Shown here piece by piece: positions 8,598-17,103 of a DNA stretch of 64,000 nucleotides. The notes under the pieces are model-generated. The model made no database searches. It saw nothing but the letters and a program-made list of their open reading frames with translations, and was not told the origin of the DNA. Position 1 is the stretch's first letter. Every line of letters starts with the position of its first letter. The position numbers and the translations under genes are program-made. Origin of the DNA: Synechococcus sp. UW140 (GTDB taxonomy: Bacteria > Cyanobacteriota > Cyanobacteriia > PCC-6307 > Cyanobiaceae); contig NZ_UCOB01000007.1 in assembly GCF_900474295.1 (NCBI RefSeq), positions 1-64,000 on the forward strand, given 5' to 3'.

Positions 8598-9242
8598 ATG
8601 GCACGCCCCCTTCCTTTCACCCTGCTGGCCACATCACTGATGAGTGTTGTGATGGTTGCTGCTTCCATGCCACAGCTGCATGCGGCTTCACGTAACGCCT
8701 TCCCTGGGCGACGCATCGGTGGAGGAACTCGGGGTGAGTGTGCCGCCCGGCCGCTTGTACATATGGTGCCTGCATCCAGTGTGTTTGCTCCTGGTGACTC
8801 GTCGTTGATTGCCTTACTGGAGGGTCCTTCTCCGGATCCACAGCCTCTGGAGGTGACCTTGCGTTCCGCAAGTGCAGATGGAAGCGTGGATCCAGCGGAG
8901 CCTCCGATGCTGCAACGGGAACTGCCTGCTGCTGTCAACCGCCTGGTGTTGATCACCATCCCTGCTGCCTCGAAGCCTTTGTTGTGGGAATCCTCTTATC
9001 GCTGTGGTGCTGAGAGTGGTGATGATGAATTTGGTTTCATTACTGCGTCGGCCCCGCCGGCCCTGAGCTTGTTGGTTCCAGAGGGGGGCGTGGAGGATCA
9101 GAGCATTCGCCAACAGCTCACTGCACTCAAGTCAGCCTGTGGAGGGACGACAGCGTTGTCGCGGTTGCAGGCAGCACTCAATCTTGGCGATGGGGTGATC
9201 GATGCCTCCTGGCCCCAAACCATCACGGTGCAGTGCTTCTGA
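8598..9242 (+). CDS. DUF928-like secreted protein
   Basis: About 214 residues from the preferred ATG at 8598, which gives a clean signal peptide (MARPLPFTLLATSLMSVVM.. ending near AASMPQLHAAS). An in-frame start 27 codons upstream at 8517 would spoil it and would overlap the degenerate CRP-like site. The mature N-terminus carries GRRIGGGTRGEC, the hallmark of cyanobacterial DUF928 proteins, followed by VHMVPASS. Four cysteines are visible. DUF928 genes often lie near CHAT, CHASE2 and TPS genes in cyanobacteria, as here. The molecular role is unknown. Its 3' end overlaps the convergent cyclase gene by 20 bases. Confidence 0.65.
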   Translation: MARPLPFTLLATSLMSVVMVAASMPQLHAASRNAFPGRRIGGGTRGECAARPLVHMVPASSVFAPGDSSLIALLEGPSPDPQPLEVTLRSASADGSVDPAEPPMLQRELPAAVNRLVLITIPAASKPLLWESSYRCGAESGDDEFGFITASAPPALSLLVPEGGVEDQSIRQQLTALKSACGGTTALSRLQAALNLGDGVIDASWPQTITVQCF

Positions 9243-11073
9243 GTTCAATCACTTCGAGCGGTTCTTGCCGACCCTTGACGCTGATGGCTCCCCAGGACTC
9301 GGCTTTGGTCTGATTCGGCAGATCATGGATGAGCGTCTGCGTTTCGGCCGAGAGCAGCACCCGCACAACGCCTTCGTGCCGTTCCTTCTGAACGCTTTCC
9401 AGGCGTGAGGCGCAGTTCACCGTGTCGCCGATCACGGCATATTCCAGTCGCTCACTGCTGCCCAGTGAGCCGGTCAGCACGGGCCCTGAATGGATGCCAA
9501 TCCGCATGCGCAGAGCTGGGCAACCTTCTTGTTTCAGTGTTGTGTTGAGGGCGGTGATCCTCTGCTGGATGTCGATCGCTGCGGCGACTGCTTGGGCAGC
9601 GTCCATCGCCTGACCGTTGGAAATCGGTGCCCCAAAGACGGCCAACATGCCGTCGCCGGTGAATTTATTCACCATGCCGTTTCTGCTGGTCACCGCATTA
9701 ACGCTGATGCTGATCCCGCGATTGAGCCAATGCATCAGAGCGGATGGTGTGAGCTGTTCGCTCACACCAGTGAAGTTGCAGGTATCGGTGAAGAGAACGG
9801 TGACGTATTGCTCACGTCCCGCAAAGCGTCCGTCTTTGATCAGATCTTCTCGGTGATCCCAAAGTTGTTGTGCCACTGCAGGTGAACTGGTCTGACCAAG
9901 CAGGCGTCGCATGTCCTGCTGATGGCGCTGACTCTGCACGCCACGTCGCAGGATGCCGCTACCGCCCATCAGCACCAAGCCCGTGAGGGGCATGGTCACT
10001 CCGATCCAGATGCCTTCCAACGACAACACGAACACGCTTCCTGAGAGCAGGGCCGCCGCGACTGACAGCAGTAGGACGCTGCGGCGGATCCGTTGCGGTC
10101 GCTCGGCAATTAGCACTCCCAGCAGCATCATGGCTAGCAGCACAAGCAGCCTTTGCCAGCCGGAGGCGGCGCTGATCTGCGGTGCTTGGCGCTGCAGCAG
10201 CCGCTGCAGTGCTTCGAGCCGCTGGCCATGCAGCTCCACACCGGGTACCTCAAAGAACTGCGAGCTGTGGTCGAAGCGGCTGTGGGGAATTTCGAATAGA
10301 TCGCGTAGGGAACGGGCCACGGTGCCAATCAACACAACCCTGCCGCGGATCATCTCCTCTGCCACGACGTTCTCCAGCACATCCCGTAGTTCCAGGCTGG
10401 GATAACGGCCGGGAGGATAGATCGGCAGCATGGTTTGGTAACCCGCGGCATCAAGGCCCTGATAGCCACCGGACTGTTCCCCTAGCCAGGTCTGATCAGC
10501 GAATTGCTCGAGTTGTTGATCGAGCTGTCGGTTGTTCTGCGCTGTTTCGAGTAAGCGGAGGGGAAGGGAGTGGAGCGCCTCGTCCTGCCCGCCAACATGC
10601 ATGAGATCGCGTCGAACCACGCGATCGGCATCCATGACAAGGTCATTGAACGCCTGTTGTTGCGGGGGTGTTCCCGGGATGGCGGCGATGCCATCCACCT
10701 CATTGCGGATCGAGATCAGTCGAGGATTGCGCTTGATCTCTGCCTGGAGGCAGGGCTTGGCCTGGTCGCGATAGAGGTCGAGGCCGATGGCAGCTGCTCC
10801 GAGCGCATCAAGCCGTTGCACCACGGTGCAGAGGAGGTTGTCATCGAGCGGCCAGTCATAGCTGCTGAGATCGGTTTCGCTGATTCCAACAAGGGTGATT
10901 GGCCATGGCAGGTCTTCGGCGCCGCTGGCGCTGCTTCGATGGCGCAGGCTTAGGGCGAGGTCATAGACCAGCAGGTTGGCTGTTTCCACTACGGGTGACT
11001 GGTGCAGTGCCAATAGCAGGGTTGAGGCCAACAGGTAGGGAAATCCCCGGCGTAAGGGTCGCAGCCAGTTCAT
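9223..11073 (-). CDS. CHASE2-domain class III adenylate/guanylate cyclase
   Basis: A 616-residue membrane cyclase. An N-terminal membrane segment is followed by a CHASE2 extracytoplasmic sensor domain (about residues 30-290; VGISETDLSSYDWP, GAAAIGLDLYRD), then three closely spaced membrane helices (about 305-375) and a cytoplasmic class III cyclase domain (about 420-600). Catalytic features are present: LFTDTCNFTG (metal Asp), NKFTGDGMLAVFG (metal Asp, purine-binding Lys) and YAVIGDTVNCASRLES (Asn and Arg). Thr in GDT suits a class IIIb, usually cAMP-forming, enzyme, but substrate is not proven. The ATG at 11073 overlaps the upstream channel stop as ATGA, so it is preferred to a GTG three codons earlier. 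Third gene of a likely speA-channel-cyclase operon. Confidence 0.9.
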   Translation of the reverse strand: MNWLRPLRRGFPYLLASTLLLALHQSPVVETANLLVYDLALSLRHRSSASGAEDLPWPITLVGISETDLSSYDWPLDDNLLCTVVQRLDALGAAAIGLDLYRDQAKPCLQAEIKRNPRLISIRNEVDGIAAIPGTPPQQQAFNDLVMDADRVVRRDLMHVGGQDEALHSLPLRLLETAQNNRQLDQQLEQFADQTWLGEQSGGYQGLDAAGYQTMLPIYPPGRYPSLELRDVLENVVAEEMIRGRVVLIGTVARSLRDLFEIPHSRFDHSSQFFEVPGVELHGQRLEALQRLLQRQAPQISAASGWQRLLVLLAMMLLGVLIAERPQRIRRSVLLLSVAAALLSGSVFVLSLEGIWIGVTMPLTGLVLMGGSGILRRGVQSQRHQQDMRRLLGQTSSPAVAQQLWDHREDLIKDGRFAGREQYVTVLFTDTCNFTGVSEQLTPSALMHWLNRGISISVNAVTSRNGMVNKFTGDGMLAVFGAPISNGQAMDAAQAVAAAIDIQQRITALNTTLKQEGCPALRMRIGIHSGPVLTGSLGSSERLEYAVIGDTVNCASRLESVQKERHEGVVRVLLSAETQTLIHDLPNQTKAESWGAISVKGRQEPLEVIELRSTAP

Positions 11074-12563
11074 TTCGGCCACAGATCCTGACCGGAGAGC
11101 CTGAAGAGGCGTTGCATGCGCGAGATCAGGGCAAGTCGCCTGCTTTCGGCTCGGTTTTCGCTGATGGCTTTGAGTTGCTCACGCCGGCTCGCGATGATCG
11201 TGCCCATCGTTTCGAGAATTTCCGGCTGTTCCTCCAACAGAGGCAGCAGGTGCTTGCGTTCAATTTCAATCAGCACACATTCGTCTTTGCACACCACGCT
11301 GGCGGCACGGGCTTCACCTGTGCACAGTGCCATCTCTCCAAAAATGTCTGCCGCTTCCAGACTGGCGATCCGTTGTCCAGGCAGGCCACTGGACGGGTTG
11401 CTCCCGGTGGCTTGGAACACCTCCAAAGTGCCGCTGACCACGATGTAAAGGCTGTCACCACGTTCTCTTTGGCGCACAACCGTTTCCCCAGGCGCGAAGC
11501 TTTGGCATGTGGCGCTTTCCGCCAGGGTGATCAGTTGGTTTTGACTCAAATGGCCGAAGATTTCCGTGGAGGCCAGCAGTCGCTGTTTCTCAATGAGGTT
11601 GACGTCGAGTGAAGGTAGACGTGCTGGGCTCGGTTGCGTGCGGATGTCGCGGATCGGATAGGGAATCGACTGATCGATGCGGTGGAGTGCGTACCAGATC
11701 TGTTCGAGCAGGTCGCTTTTGAGGGGTTGCAGTTCAAGGGCTGAGCTTTGCCAGGTGAGCAACCGATAGGTGATAGAGCTATCCGCGAAGGCTGAGACCC
11801 ATACTTTGGGGGTGGGATGACGCAGCACCTTGCGGTTGTGTTGCAGGGTGCGATGCAGCAATTGGATGGCCTGCCGTGGTGGTAGGCCGTAGTCGAGCCC
11901 CAGATCGATCATCTGTCCCACTGGCTCGTCTGGTTTAAAACGGCGCAGCCCCTCCATCATGATGCGGCTGTTCGGAACCACTGTGACGGAGCCGTCGAGC
12001 ACCCGGATCCGCGTGGTCATCAGCCGTAGGGAGGTGACGACCCCTCGGGTGAATCCCAAATCGATCCAGTCGCCCTCCTCGAATGGCGAGTCGACTTGAA
12101 GGGAAATACCTGCGAACAGATTCTTGAGGGTTTCCTGGGCTGCTAGGCCCAGCACGGCGGTGACGACTGCGGATGTGGCGGCCAGACCCACCAGATTGAC
12201 CCGGAAATCGCGGTGAATCACCACCAGGGTGACCGTGGTGATGATTGCCAGGGTGATCAGATCACGCAGGATCTTTGCTGTCGGTTTCCACCAGCCCAGT
12301 TCTGCGGGCAGTTGCAGGATCGCCCAGCTCAGGAGGCGAATGATGCTGAAAGCCCACAGCAGGGTGATGGCCGTGGCCAGTGATCCCACCAGCACGGGTA
12401 GGCCGCCATAGCTCACGATCCCTCCTAACAACGTCAGCAACGGGATGGCGACGGCCGCAATCAACGGCATTCGCAACGGAGGAGGCGAGAGCTGTTGGAG
12501 TTTGCAAATCCGATGCAGGCCAAGCAGCGCAAGAATGGCGAGGAGGCTGAGAACCAGGGTCAT
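11070..12563 (-). CDS. MscS-family channel with C-terminal cyclic-nucleotide-binding domain (bCNG type)
   Basis: A 497-residue inner-membrane channel. The first 170 or so residues form several transmembrane helices, the last being the pore-lining helix with an Ala/Gly-rich face (TSAVVTAVLGLAAQETLKN). The MscS beta domain follows (DWIDLGFTRGVV, VPNSRIM). A cyclic-nucleotide-binding domain spans about residues 335-450; its phosphate-binding cassette reads FGEMALCTGEARAASVV with the conserved Glu and Arg. This architecture matches the bacterial cyclic-nucleotide-gated (bCNG) branch of MscS proteins, in which the ligand gates a weakly or non-mechanosensitive channel. It starts 6 bases after speA and its stop overlaps the cyclase start by 4 bases, which suggests coupled synthesis of sensor and messenger enzyme. 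Confidence 0.9.
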   Translation of the reverse strand: MTLVLSLLAILALLGLHRICKLQQLSPPPLRMPLIAAVAIPLLTLLGGIVSYGGLPVLVGSLATAITLLWAFSIIRLLSWAILQLPAELGWWKPTAKILRDLITLAIITTVTLVVIHRDFRVNLVGLAATSAVVTAVLGLAAQETLKNLFAGISLQVDSPFEEGDWIDLGFTRGVVTSLRLMTTRIRVLDGSVTVVPNSRIMMEGLRRFKPDEPVGQMIDLGLDYGLPPRQAIQLLHRTLQHNRKVLRHPTPKVWVSAFADSSITYRLLTWQSSALELQPLKSDLLEQIWYALHRIDQSIPYPIRDIRTQPSPARLPSLDVNLIEKQRLLASTEIFGHLSQNQLITLAESATCQSFAPGETVVRQRERGDSLYIVVSGTLEVFQATGSNPSSGLPGQRIASLEAADIFGEMALCTGEARAASVVCKDECVLIEIERKHLLPLLEEQPEILETMGTIIASRREQLKAISENRAESRRLALISRMQRLFRLSGQDLWPK

Positions 12564-12569
12564 GGCGGA

Positions 12570-14549
12570 TCAGCTCTGCAGGTAGGTGCTCTGGCGCAGG
12601 CTGCTTTCGAGGTGATCCATCAGGCGTCGTGCCTCGGCAATCTTGAGCTGGTTGGAGCGGATCGACTGCTCACTGGCGACGCGTAGGCGCTCTAGTAACG
12701 ATTCCGGGTTGTGTTCCATAGCCGTGAGCACCTCCGCATTCGTGTCGCCGCGCACGACGTGGTCGACTTGGTAGTTCCCGCCGGGGGCTAGGCGGATGTG
12801 TACGGCATCGGTGGTGCCGAAGAGGTTGTGCAGGTTTCCCATCACTTCCTGATAGGCCCCTGCCAGAAACATTCCAATCAGGTACGGCTGCTCCGGTTGC
12901 AGAGGGTGGAGTTCCAGCAGTGGTTTGCTGCGGCCATCGCCGATAAAGCGGTTGAGGCGACCGTCCGAGTCGCAGGTGAGATCGGCGAAATGGCCGAGTT
13001 CAGTGGGCTTTTCCCCGAGCCGGTGGAGTGGCATCAGGGGGAAGAGCTGCTGGATCGCCCAGGTGTCTGGGGCGGAGCGGAAGATGGACAGATTGGCGTA
13101 GTAGGTCTGGGCGAGTACAGCCGGCAGCGACTGCAATTCCTCCGGCAGGGTGTTGATCGATGGCAACCGGTCCAGAAGAGCCCTGGCACAGGCCCAGGTG
13201 AGTTGTTCGGCGAGGCTGCGGTCAGTGAGGCTGAGGTAGCCGAGCCGGAAGGCGGCAAGGGCATCATCCTTGAATTTGCGTGCGTCATTCCAGGCTTCCT
13301 GGAGGCGCGAGACATCAGCGCTGCCGTCGTTGGCGAGGCCGTTGATGCCATCGAGTGTGTCGCGCAGATTGCGCACGATGAGTGGTTCCTCCTCCCTCTC
13401 AGCAGGGGTCTCCTGAGGCAGTCCACCGGTGCCGAGCACGTTGAAGACGAGCACTGAAAAATGACTGGCGATTGCTCGGCCGCTTTCGCTTACCAGGGTC
13501 GGTACGACCACTCCATGGGGCTCGCAACCCTCTTGCACCGTGGCCACCACATCGTTCGCGTAGTTCTGGAGTGAGTAATTGGTTGAGGCCGCAGTGGCTG
13601 TGCGGCTGCCGTCGTAGTCGATGCCCAGGCCTCCGCCTACGTCGAGGTAGCCCATCGGTGCCCCGAGCTTGTGCAGCTCCACATAGATACGCGACGCCTC
13701 CTGCAGGGCATCTTTGACGACGGCAATATCGTTGATCTGACTGCCCACGTGGAAGTGCAGCAGACGCAGTTCATTCAGCAGGCCTGCCTCCCGTAGTGCT
13801 TCCACGGTGGAAAGGATCTCTGGCACGGGCAGCCCAAACTTCGCCTTTTCTCCCACGGAGCTGCCCCAGCGACCCGTGCTGCGGCTGGAGAGCCGGGCGC
13901 GGATGCCGATCAGGGGTGCGGCCCCAAGCTCTCGGCTGGCATCGATGATCCGTTGCACCTCATCGGCCTGCTCGATCACCACCACCGGTCGCCTGCCAAG
14001 GCGCCTGGCCAGGATGGCCGTTTCGATATATCGCTGATCCTTGTAGCCATTGCAGATCAGCAGGGCTTCTGGATCGTCGATCAGGGAGAGAGCAATCAGC
14101 AGCTCTGCCTTGCTGCCGGCCTCAAGGCCGAAGTGCCAGCGTTTGCCACAGCTCACCAGCTCTTCCACCACGTGGCGTTGCTGGTTGCATTTCACTGGGA
14201 ATACACCTTGATAACGGCCGCAGTAGCCGTAACGGGTGATCGCCCGTTCGAAAGCGGCATGCAGGCTTTCAATTCGGTCTTCCAGGATGTCGTCGAAACG
14301 AATCAGCAACGGCAGGTTTAGGTTGCGTCCTTGCAGACCCTGTACCAACTCGATCAAGTCGAGGCTGCCGCCCCGTTCGCCTCGAGGCTGCACACTCACA
14401 TGGCCGCGCAGATTGATCGAAAAGTAGGGATCTCCCCAGCGCTCCAGGCCATAGAGCTCCGCACTGTCCTGCACGGTCCAGGCTGTGGTCATTGGCTCGA
14501 CGTTGGAGCTCGACTCACTGCCCGGTGGGTTGGGGTCGGCGAGCACCAT
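12570..14549 (-). CDS. speA: Biosynthetic arginine decarboxylase
   Basis: About 659 residues from the ATG at 14549. PLP-dependent enzyme converting arginine to agmatine, the first step of putrescine/spermidine synthesis. The PLP lysine motif FPVKCNQQRHVVEEL, LDVGGGLGIDYDGSRT and the substrate-site region SGRAIASHF are all present, and length fits the SpeA family (about 630-660). A further in-frame ATG at 14492 (MTTAWTVQDS) is an alternative start; the frame open upstream to 14639 has no family similarity. Divergent from ndk and first in a tight three-gene run with the channel and cyclase. Confidence 0.93.
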   Translation of the reverse strand: MVLADPNPPGSESSSNVEPMTTAWTVQDSAELYGLERWGDPYFSINLRGHVSVQPRGERGGSLDLIELVQGLQGRNLNLPLLIRFDDILEDRIESLHAAFERAITRYGYCGRYQGVFPVKCNQQRHVVEELVSCGKRWHFGLEAGSKAELLIALSLIDDPEALLICNGYKDQRYIETAILARRLGRRPVVVIEQADEVQRIIDASRELGAAPLIGIRARLSSRSTGRWGSSVGEKAKFGLPVPEILSTVEALREAGLLNELRLLHFHVGSQINDIAVVKDALQEASRIYVELHKLGAPMGYLDVGGGLGIDYDGSRTATAASTNYSLQNYANDVVATVQEGCEPHGVVVPTLVSESGRAIASHFSVLVFNVLGTGGLPQETPAEREEEPLIVRNLRDTLDGINGLANDGSADVSRLQEAWNDARKFKDDALAAFRLGYLSLTDRSLAEQLTWACARALLDRLPSINTLPEELQSLPAVLAQTYYANLSIFRSAPDTWAIQQLFPLMPLHRLGEKPTELGHFADLTCDSDGRLNRFIGDGRSKPLLELHPLQPEQPYLIGMFLAGAYQEVMGNLHNLFGTTDAVHIRLAPGGNYQVDHVVRGDTNAEVLTAMEHNPESLLERLRVASEQSIRSNQLKIAEARRLMDHLESSLRQSTYLQS

Positions 14550-14689
14550 GCGATTGGAAAGCACTGGGGATATTGAGGCAAATCTAAGGAGGGTGATTCC
14601 GTCAGGCAGAAATGCGTCGGTGCAGCAGTTGCTTGCCAAGGGGCAGCTTCAGAACGGAACATGGGCGGTTCTGTCTGACTGGTTTCTTC

Positions 14690-15148
14690 ATGGCCACCGA
14701 ACGCACGTTCATCGCCATCAAGCCCGATGGTGTCCAGCGCGGGCTGGTGGGCGAGATCCTTGGCCGCTTTGAGCGCAAGGGTTTCAAGCTGGTGGGCCTG
14801 AAGCAGATCACTCCCAGCCGGGCACTGGCTGAGCAGCACTACGGCGTTCACAAGGAGCGGCCTTTCTTTGCCGGTCTGGTCGACTTCATCACGTCCGGCC
14901 CTGTGGTGGCCATGGTGTGGGAAGGCGACGGTGTGATCGCCAGCGCCCGCAAGCTGATCGGTGCTACCAAGCCCCTAGAGGCTGAACCCGGCACCATTCG
15001 TGGTGATCTAGCCGTGAACATTGGTCGCAACGTGATCCATGGTTCTGATGCTGCCGAAACCGCTCAGTTCGAAATCGGCCTCTGGTTCCAGCCTTCTGAG
15101 TTGAACGAATGGACTCCCTCCGATCAGGGCTGGCGCGTCGAAGGCTGA
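14690..15148 (+). CDS. ndk: Nucleoside diphosphate kinase
   Basis: A 152-residue enzyme that equilibrates NTPs and dNDPs using ATP and a phospho-histidine intermediate. [18 protein letters not shown] begins the protein; the active-site histidine is in [12 protein letters not shown]. Length is normal. The start at 14690 is chosen because an upstream in-frame extension of 26 codons does not resemble the family. A hairpin terminator follows. Confidence 0.97.
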   Translation: MATERTFIAIKPDGVQRGLVGEILGRFERKGFKLVGLKQITPSRALAEQHYGVHKERPFFAGLVDFITSGPVVAMVWEGDGVIASARKLIGATKPLEAEPGTIRGDLAVNIGRNVIHGSDAAETAQFEIGLWFQPSELNEWTPSDQGWRVEG

Positions 15149-15177
15149 TCGCCTGACAGTTCGTTCTGCCCTGCATA

Positions 15178-15207
15178 CCCTCGGGACGCAGTCCCGGGGG
15201 TTTTGTT
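15178..15207 (+). terminator. Rho-independent terminator after ndk
   Basis: CCCTCGGGAC and GTCCCGGGGG form a 10-bp stem (one G-T pair) with loop GCA, followed by TTTTGTTTT. It directly abuts the proposed TTG start of the next gene. Confidence 0.85.
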
Positions 15208-16641
15208 TTGAATGCTGAATCGCTGCTGTTGTTGCAGGCCCTCGACGGAGCGGTAGATCAGGCATTTGTGGATGTCCAGCCCTGTACCTTTGCTCCCGGA
15301 GAATGCCTGGTACAGGAAGGCGAGGCAGTTGATGGCTTGCTGCTGATTTCGTCCGGTGTGGTGCAGGCCCAATGGGCCGATCTGGTGGATTTCCAGGGGC
15401 CGCTATTGGGCCCAGGCAGCGTGCTCGGTGACATCTCCTATCTGCTCGGCGGTGTGGCGCGGGCCAGTGTGATTGCCCTGGAGCCTGTCGATGCTCTGCG
15501 CTTGTCCTGCCAGGGTCTCGACACCTTGATGGAGAAAGATTCTGCCCAGGGGCAGAGGCTCTTTCGAGCTCTGGCGGCCATCAATGCCCAGCGTTTGTTG
15601 CTTCAGACCCACTCTCAAATGCGCGATGGGGTGGCGGGCCACGGGGCTGCCTCGTTGATGTCTGAACCTTTGGTGGCGGCCGTGCAGCGCTTCAAGCAAA
15701 GTGCAGCCGCGGTGGAGGTGGATCTACGCCGCAGTAGTCCCGATCCATTGATGAGAAGGGATTTGATGACGGCCTTCGACACCTTGGTGCGCCTGACCGG
15801 CAGCCTGTTCCCGCCAGTCTCGGGAGAGTCTCCGGCTCCTGATAGTCCTGCTCTTCAGGCGTTGCGCCTTGAACTGCTGCCCTATCTGCTGCTGACTCGC
15901 TCTGCAGAACGGATGTACCGCAAGCCGAGGGGGTATGCGGGGGATTTCCTCACGATTGCCTGGATGTATGCCGATGAGCCGGGTGGAGCAGGGGAACTGG
16001 GCACCCTGCTGGACCGATGCTTTCTCAATCAGCCTGCAGCGCGGGCTGTGCGCAACCGGCGCGGGTTGTTGCGTGAGGAGTTGCAGCGCGCTCTGACTCT
16101 CACCGATCAGAGGCCCCTACGGGTGACAAGCCTGGCCTGTGGACCGGCAGCTGAGGTGTTCGACATCCTCTTGCAAGATCCTGATTTGGCTGCCCAAGTG
16201 CGTTTCACCCTGGTGGATGTGGATCAGCAGGCCCTGGAGTACGTCCATGAGCGGCTGAGGCGTGAGGGGCTGGAGTCGGTGGTGCGCTTGGAACGCCGCA
16301 ACCTGCTGTATCTCTGTATTGGCCGTCAGCAGCTGGAGCTGGAACCCCAGCACCTGATCTATTCCATCGGCTTGATTGATTACTTCGATGATCGAATTGT
16401 CACGCGTTTGCAGACCTGGATGCGTGGCTGCCTGGCCCCAGGAGGGCGCTCGATCCTGGGCAATTTCCACACCAGCAATCCCACGCGCGGATTAATGGAT
16501 CATCTGCTCGATTGGCGACTCATCCATCGGGATGAAGGCGACATGGTGCGGCTGGCGGAGGCGGCTGGTTTCGCACCTGGGTCCACACGGTGTCGGTTTG
16601 AAGCGGCGGGAGTGAATTTGTTTTCGATTTCGACCCGGTAA
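15208..16641 (+). CDS. Cyclic-nucleotide-binding domain fused to class I SAM methyltransferase
   Basis: A 477-residue protein. Residues about 10-130 form a CNB/Crp-type jelly roll (FAPGECLVQEGEAVDGLLLI, GSVLGDISYLLGG), with a phosphate-binding cassette less canonical than in the channel. After an alpha-helical linker, residues about 275-460 form a Rossmann methyltransferase (RVTSLACGPAAEVFDIL for SAM binding, FTLVDVDQQAL acidic motif II). The methyltransferase part resembles proteins annotated as 3-hydroxypalmitate methyl ester (extracellular factor) biosynthesis enzymes. The substrate here is unknown. The TTG start at 15208 lies in the T-run of the ndk terminator, so the true start may be slightly downstream. 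It sits beside the cyclase/channel genes, which suggests regulation by cyclic nucleotide. Confidence 0.75.
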   Translation: MNAESLLLLQALDGAVDQAFVDVQPCTFAPGECLVQEGEAVDGLLLISSGVVQAQWADLVDFQGPLLGPGSVLGDISYLLGGVARASVIALEPVDALRLSCQGLDTLMEKDSAQGQRLFRALAAINAQRLLLQTHSQMRDGVAGHGAASLMSEPLVAAVQRFKQSAAAVEVDLRRSSPDPLMRRDLMTAFDTLVRLTGSLFPPVSGESPAPDSPALQALRLELLPYLLLTRSAERMYRKPRGYAGDFLTIAWMYADEPGGAGELGTLLDRCFLNQPAARAVRNRRGLLREELQRALTLTDQRPLRVTSLACGPAAEVFDILLQDPDLAAQVRFTLVDVDQQALEYVHERLRREGLESVVRLERRNLLYLCIGRQQLELEPQHLIYSIGLIDYFDDRIVTRLQTWMRGCLAPGGRSILGNFHTSNPTRGLMDHLLDWRLIHRDEGDMVRLAEAAGFAPGSTRCRFEAAGVNLFSISTR

Positions 16642-16991
16642 ACCATGGCAAGGATGTGAGGCGATCGATCTCGATCAGCTCCGACGCCAAGCGCAGGTCG
16701 TGCCTTTGCAGTGTCTCTAGGTCTGTGACGGACATTTCAAGAGCGCTGCTCTAGCCAGCGCATCTCGCCGACCAAGCTTCCAGGGGGCAGAGTTGCCAGT
16801 TGCTCCTGCCTCTGTTGGGGACCCGTGATGGTCGCTCTGAGGCTTCCCTCCAGGAGCAATAAGAGCCTTTGCGGCTGCTCTCCTTCCTGAATCAGTTGCG
16901 TGGAAGCTGTGATTGTGCGCGTCACTCCTGTGGACTTCAGCCAGTTCAGAAGTTCCGGACTGCTGCGTTCTAAGACGCTGAAGGGCGACAT
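16520..16991 (-). pseudogene. Truncated or frameshifted cyclic-nucleotide-binding (Crp-like) gene
   Basis: From the ATG at 16991 (MSPFSVLERSSPELL) a CNB domain reads normally through STQLIQEGEQPQRLLLLLEG and PPGSLVGEMRWLEQRS, then stops at 16737, exactly where the phosphate-binding arginine and last strand should follow. A one-base shift at the stop would continue as LEMSVTDLETLQRHDLRLASEL, which looks like the expected C-terminal strand and helix, and would run on to 16520 into the 3' end of the convergent methyltransferase gene. Either a frameshift has broken the gene or the product is an 84-residue partial domain. No DNA-binding helix-turn-helix is visible in either reading. Confidence 0.4.
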
Positions 16992-17103
16992 GGCTTGGAG
17001 TGATGGCTGCCTTGGACGGTTCAGTGCCAGGTTCTTTTCAGGATGGCTTTGGGCTGGCATTGATGCAGCCCTAGCGGTGGAAAGAAAACTCCAGCAATGC
17101 TTC

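Noticed and set aside
14489-14851. Antisense frame across the speA/ndk divergent region
   Set aside because: Overlaps two well-supported genes and shows no family features.
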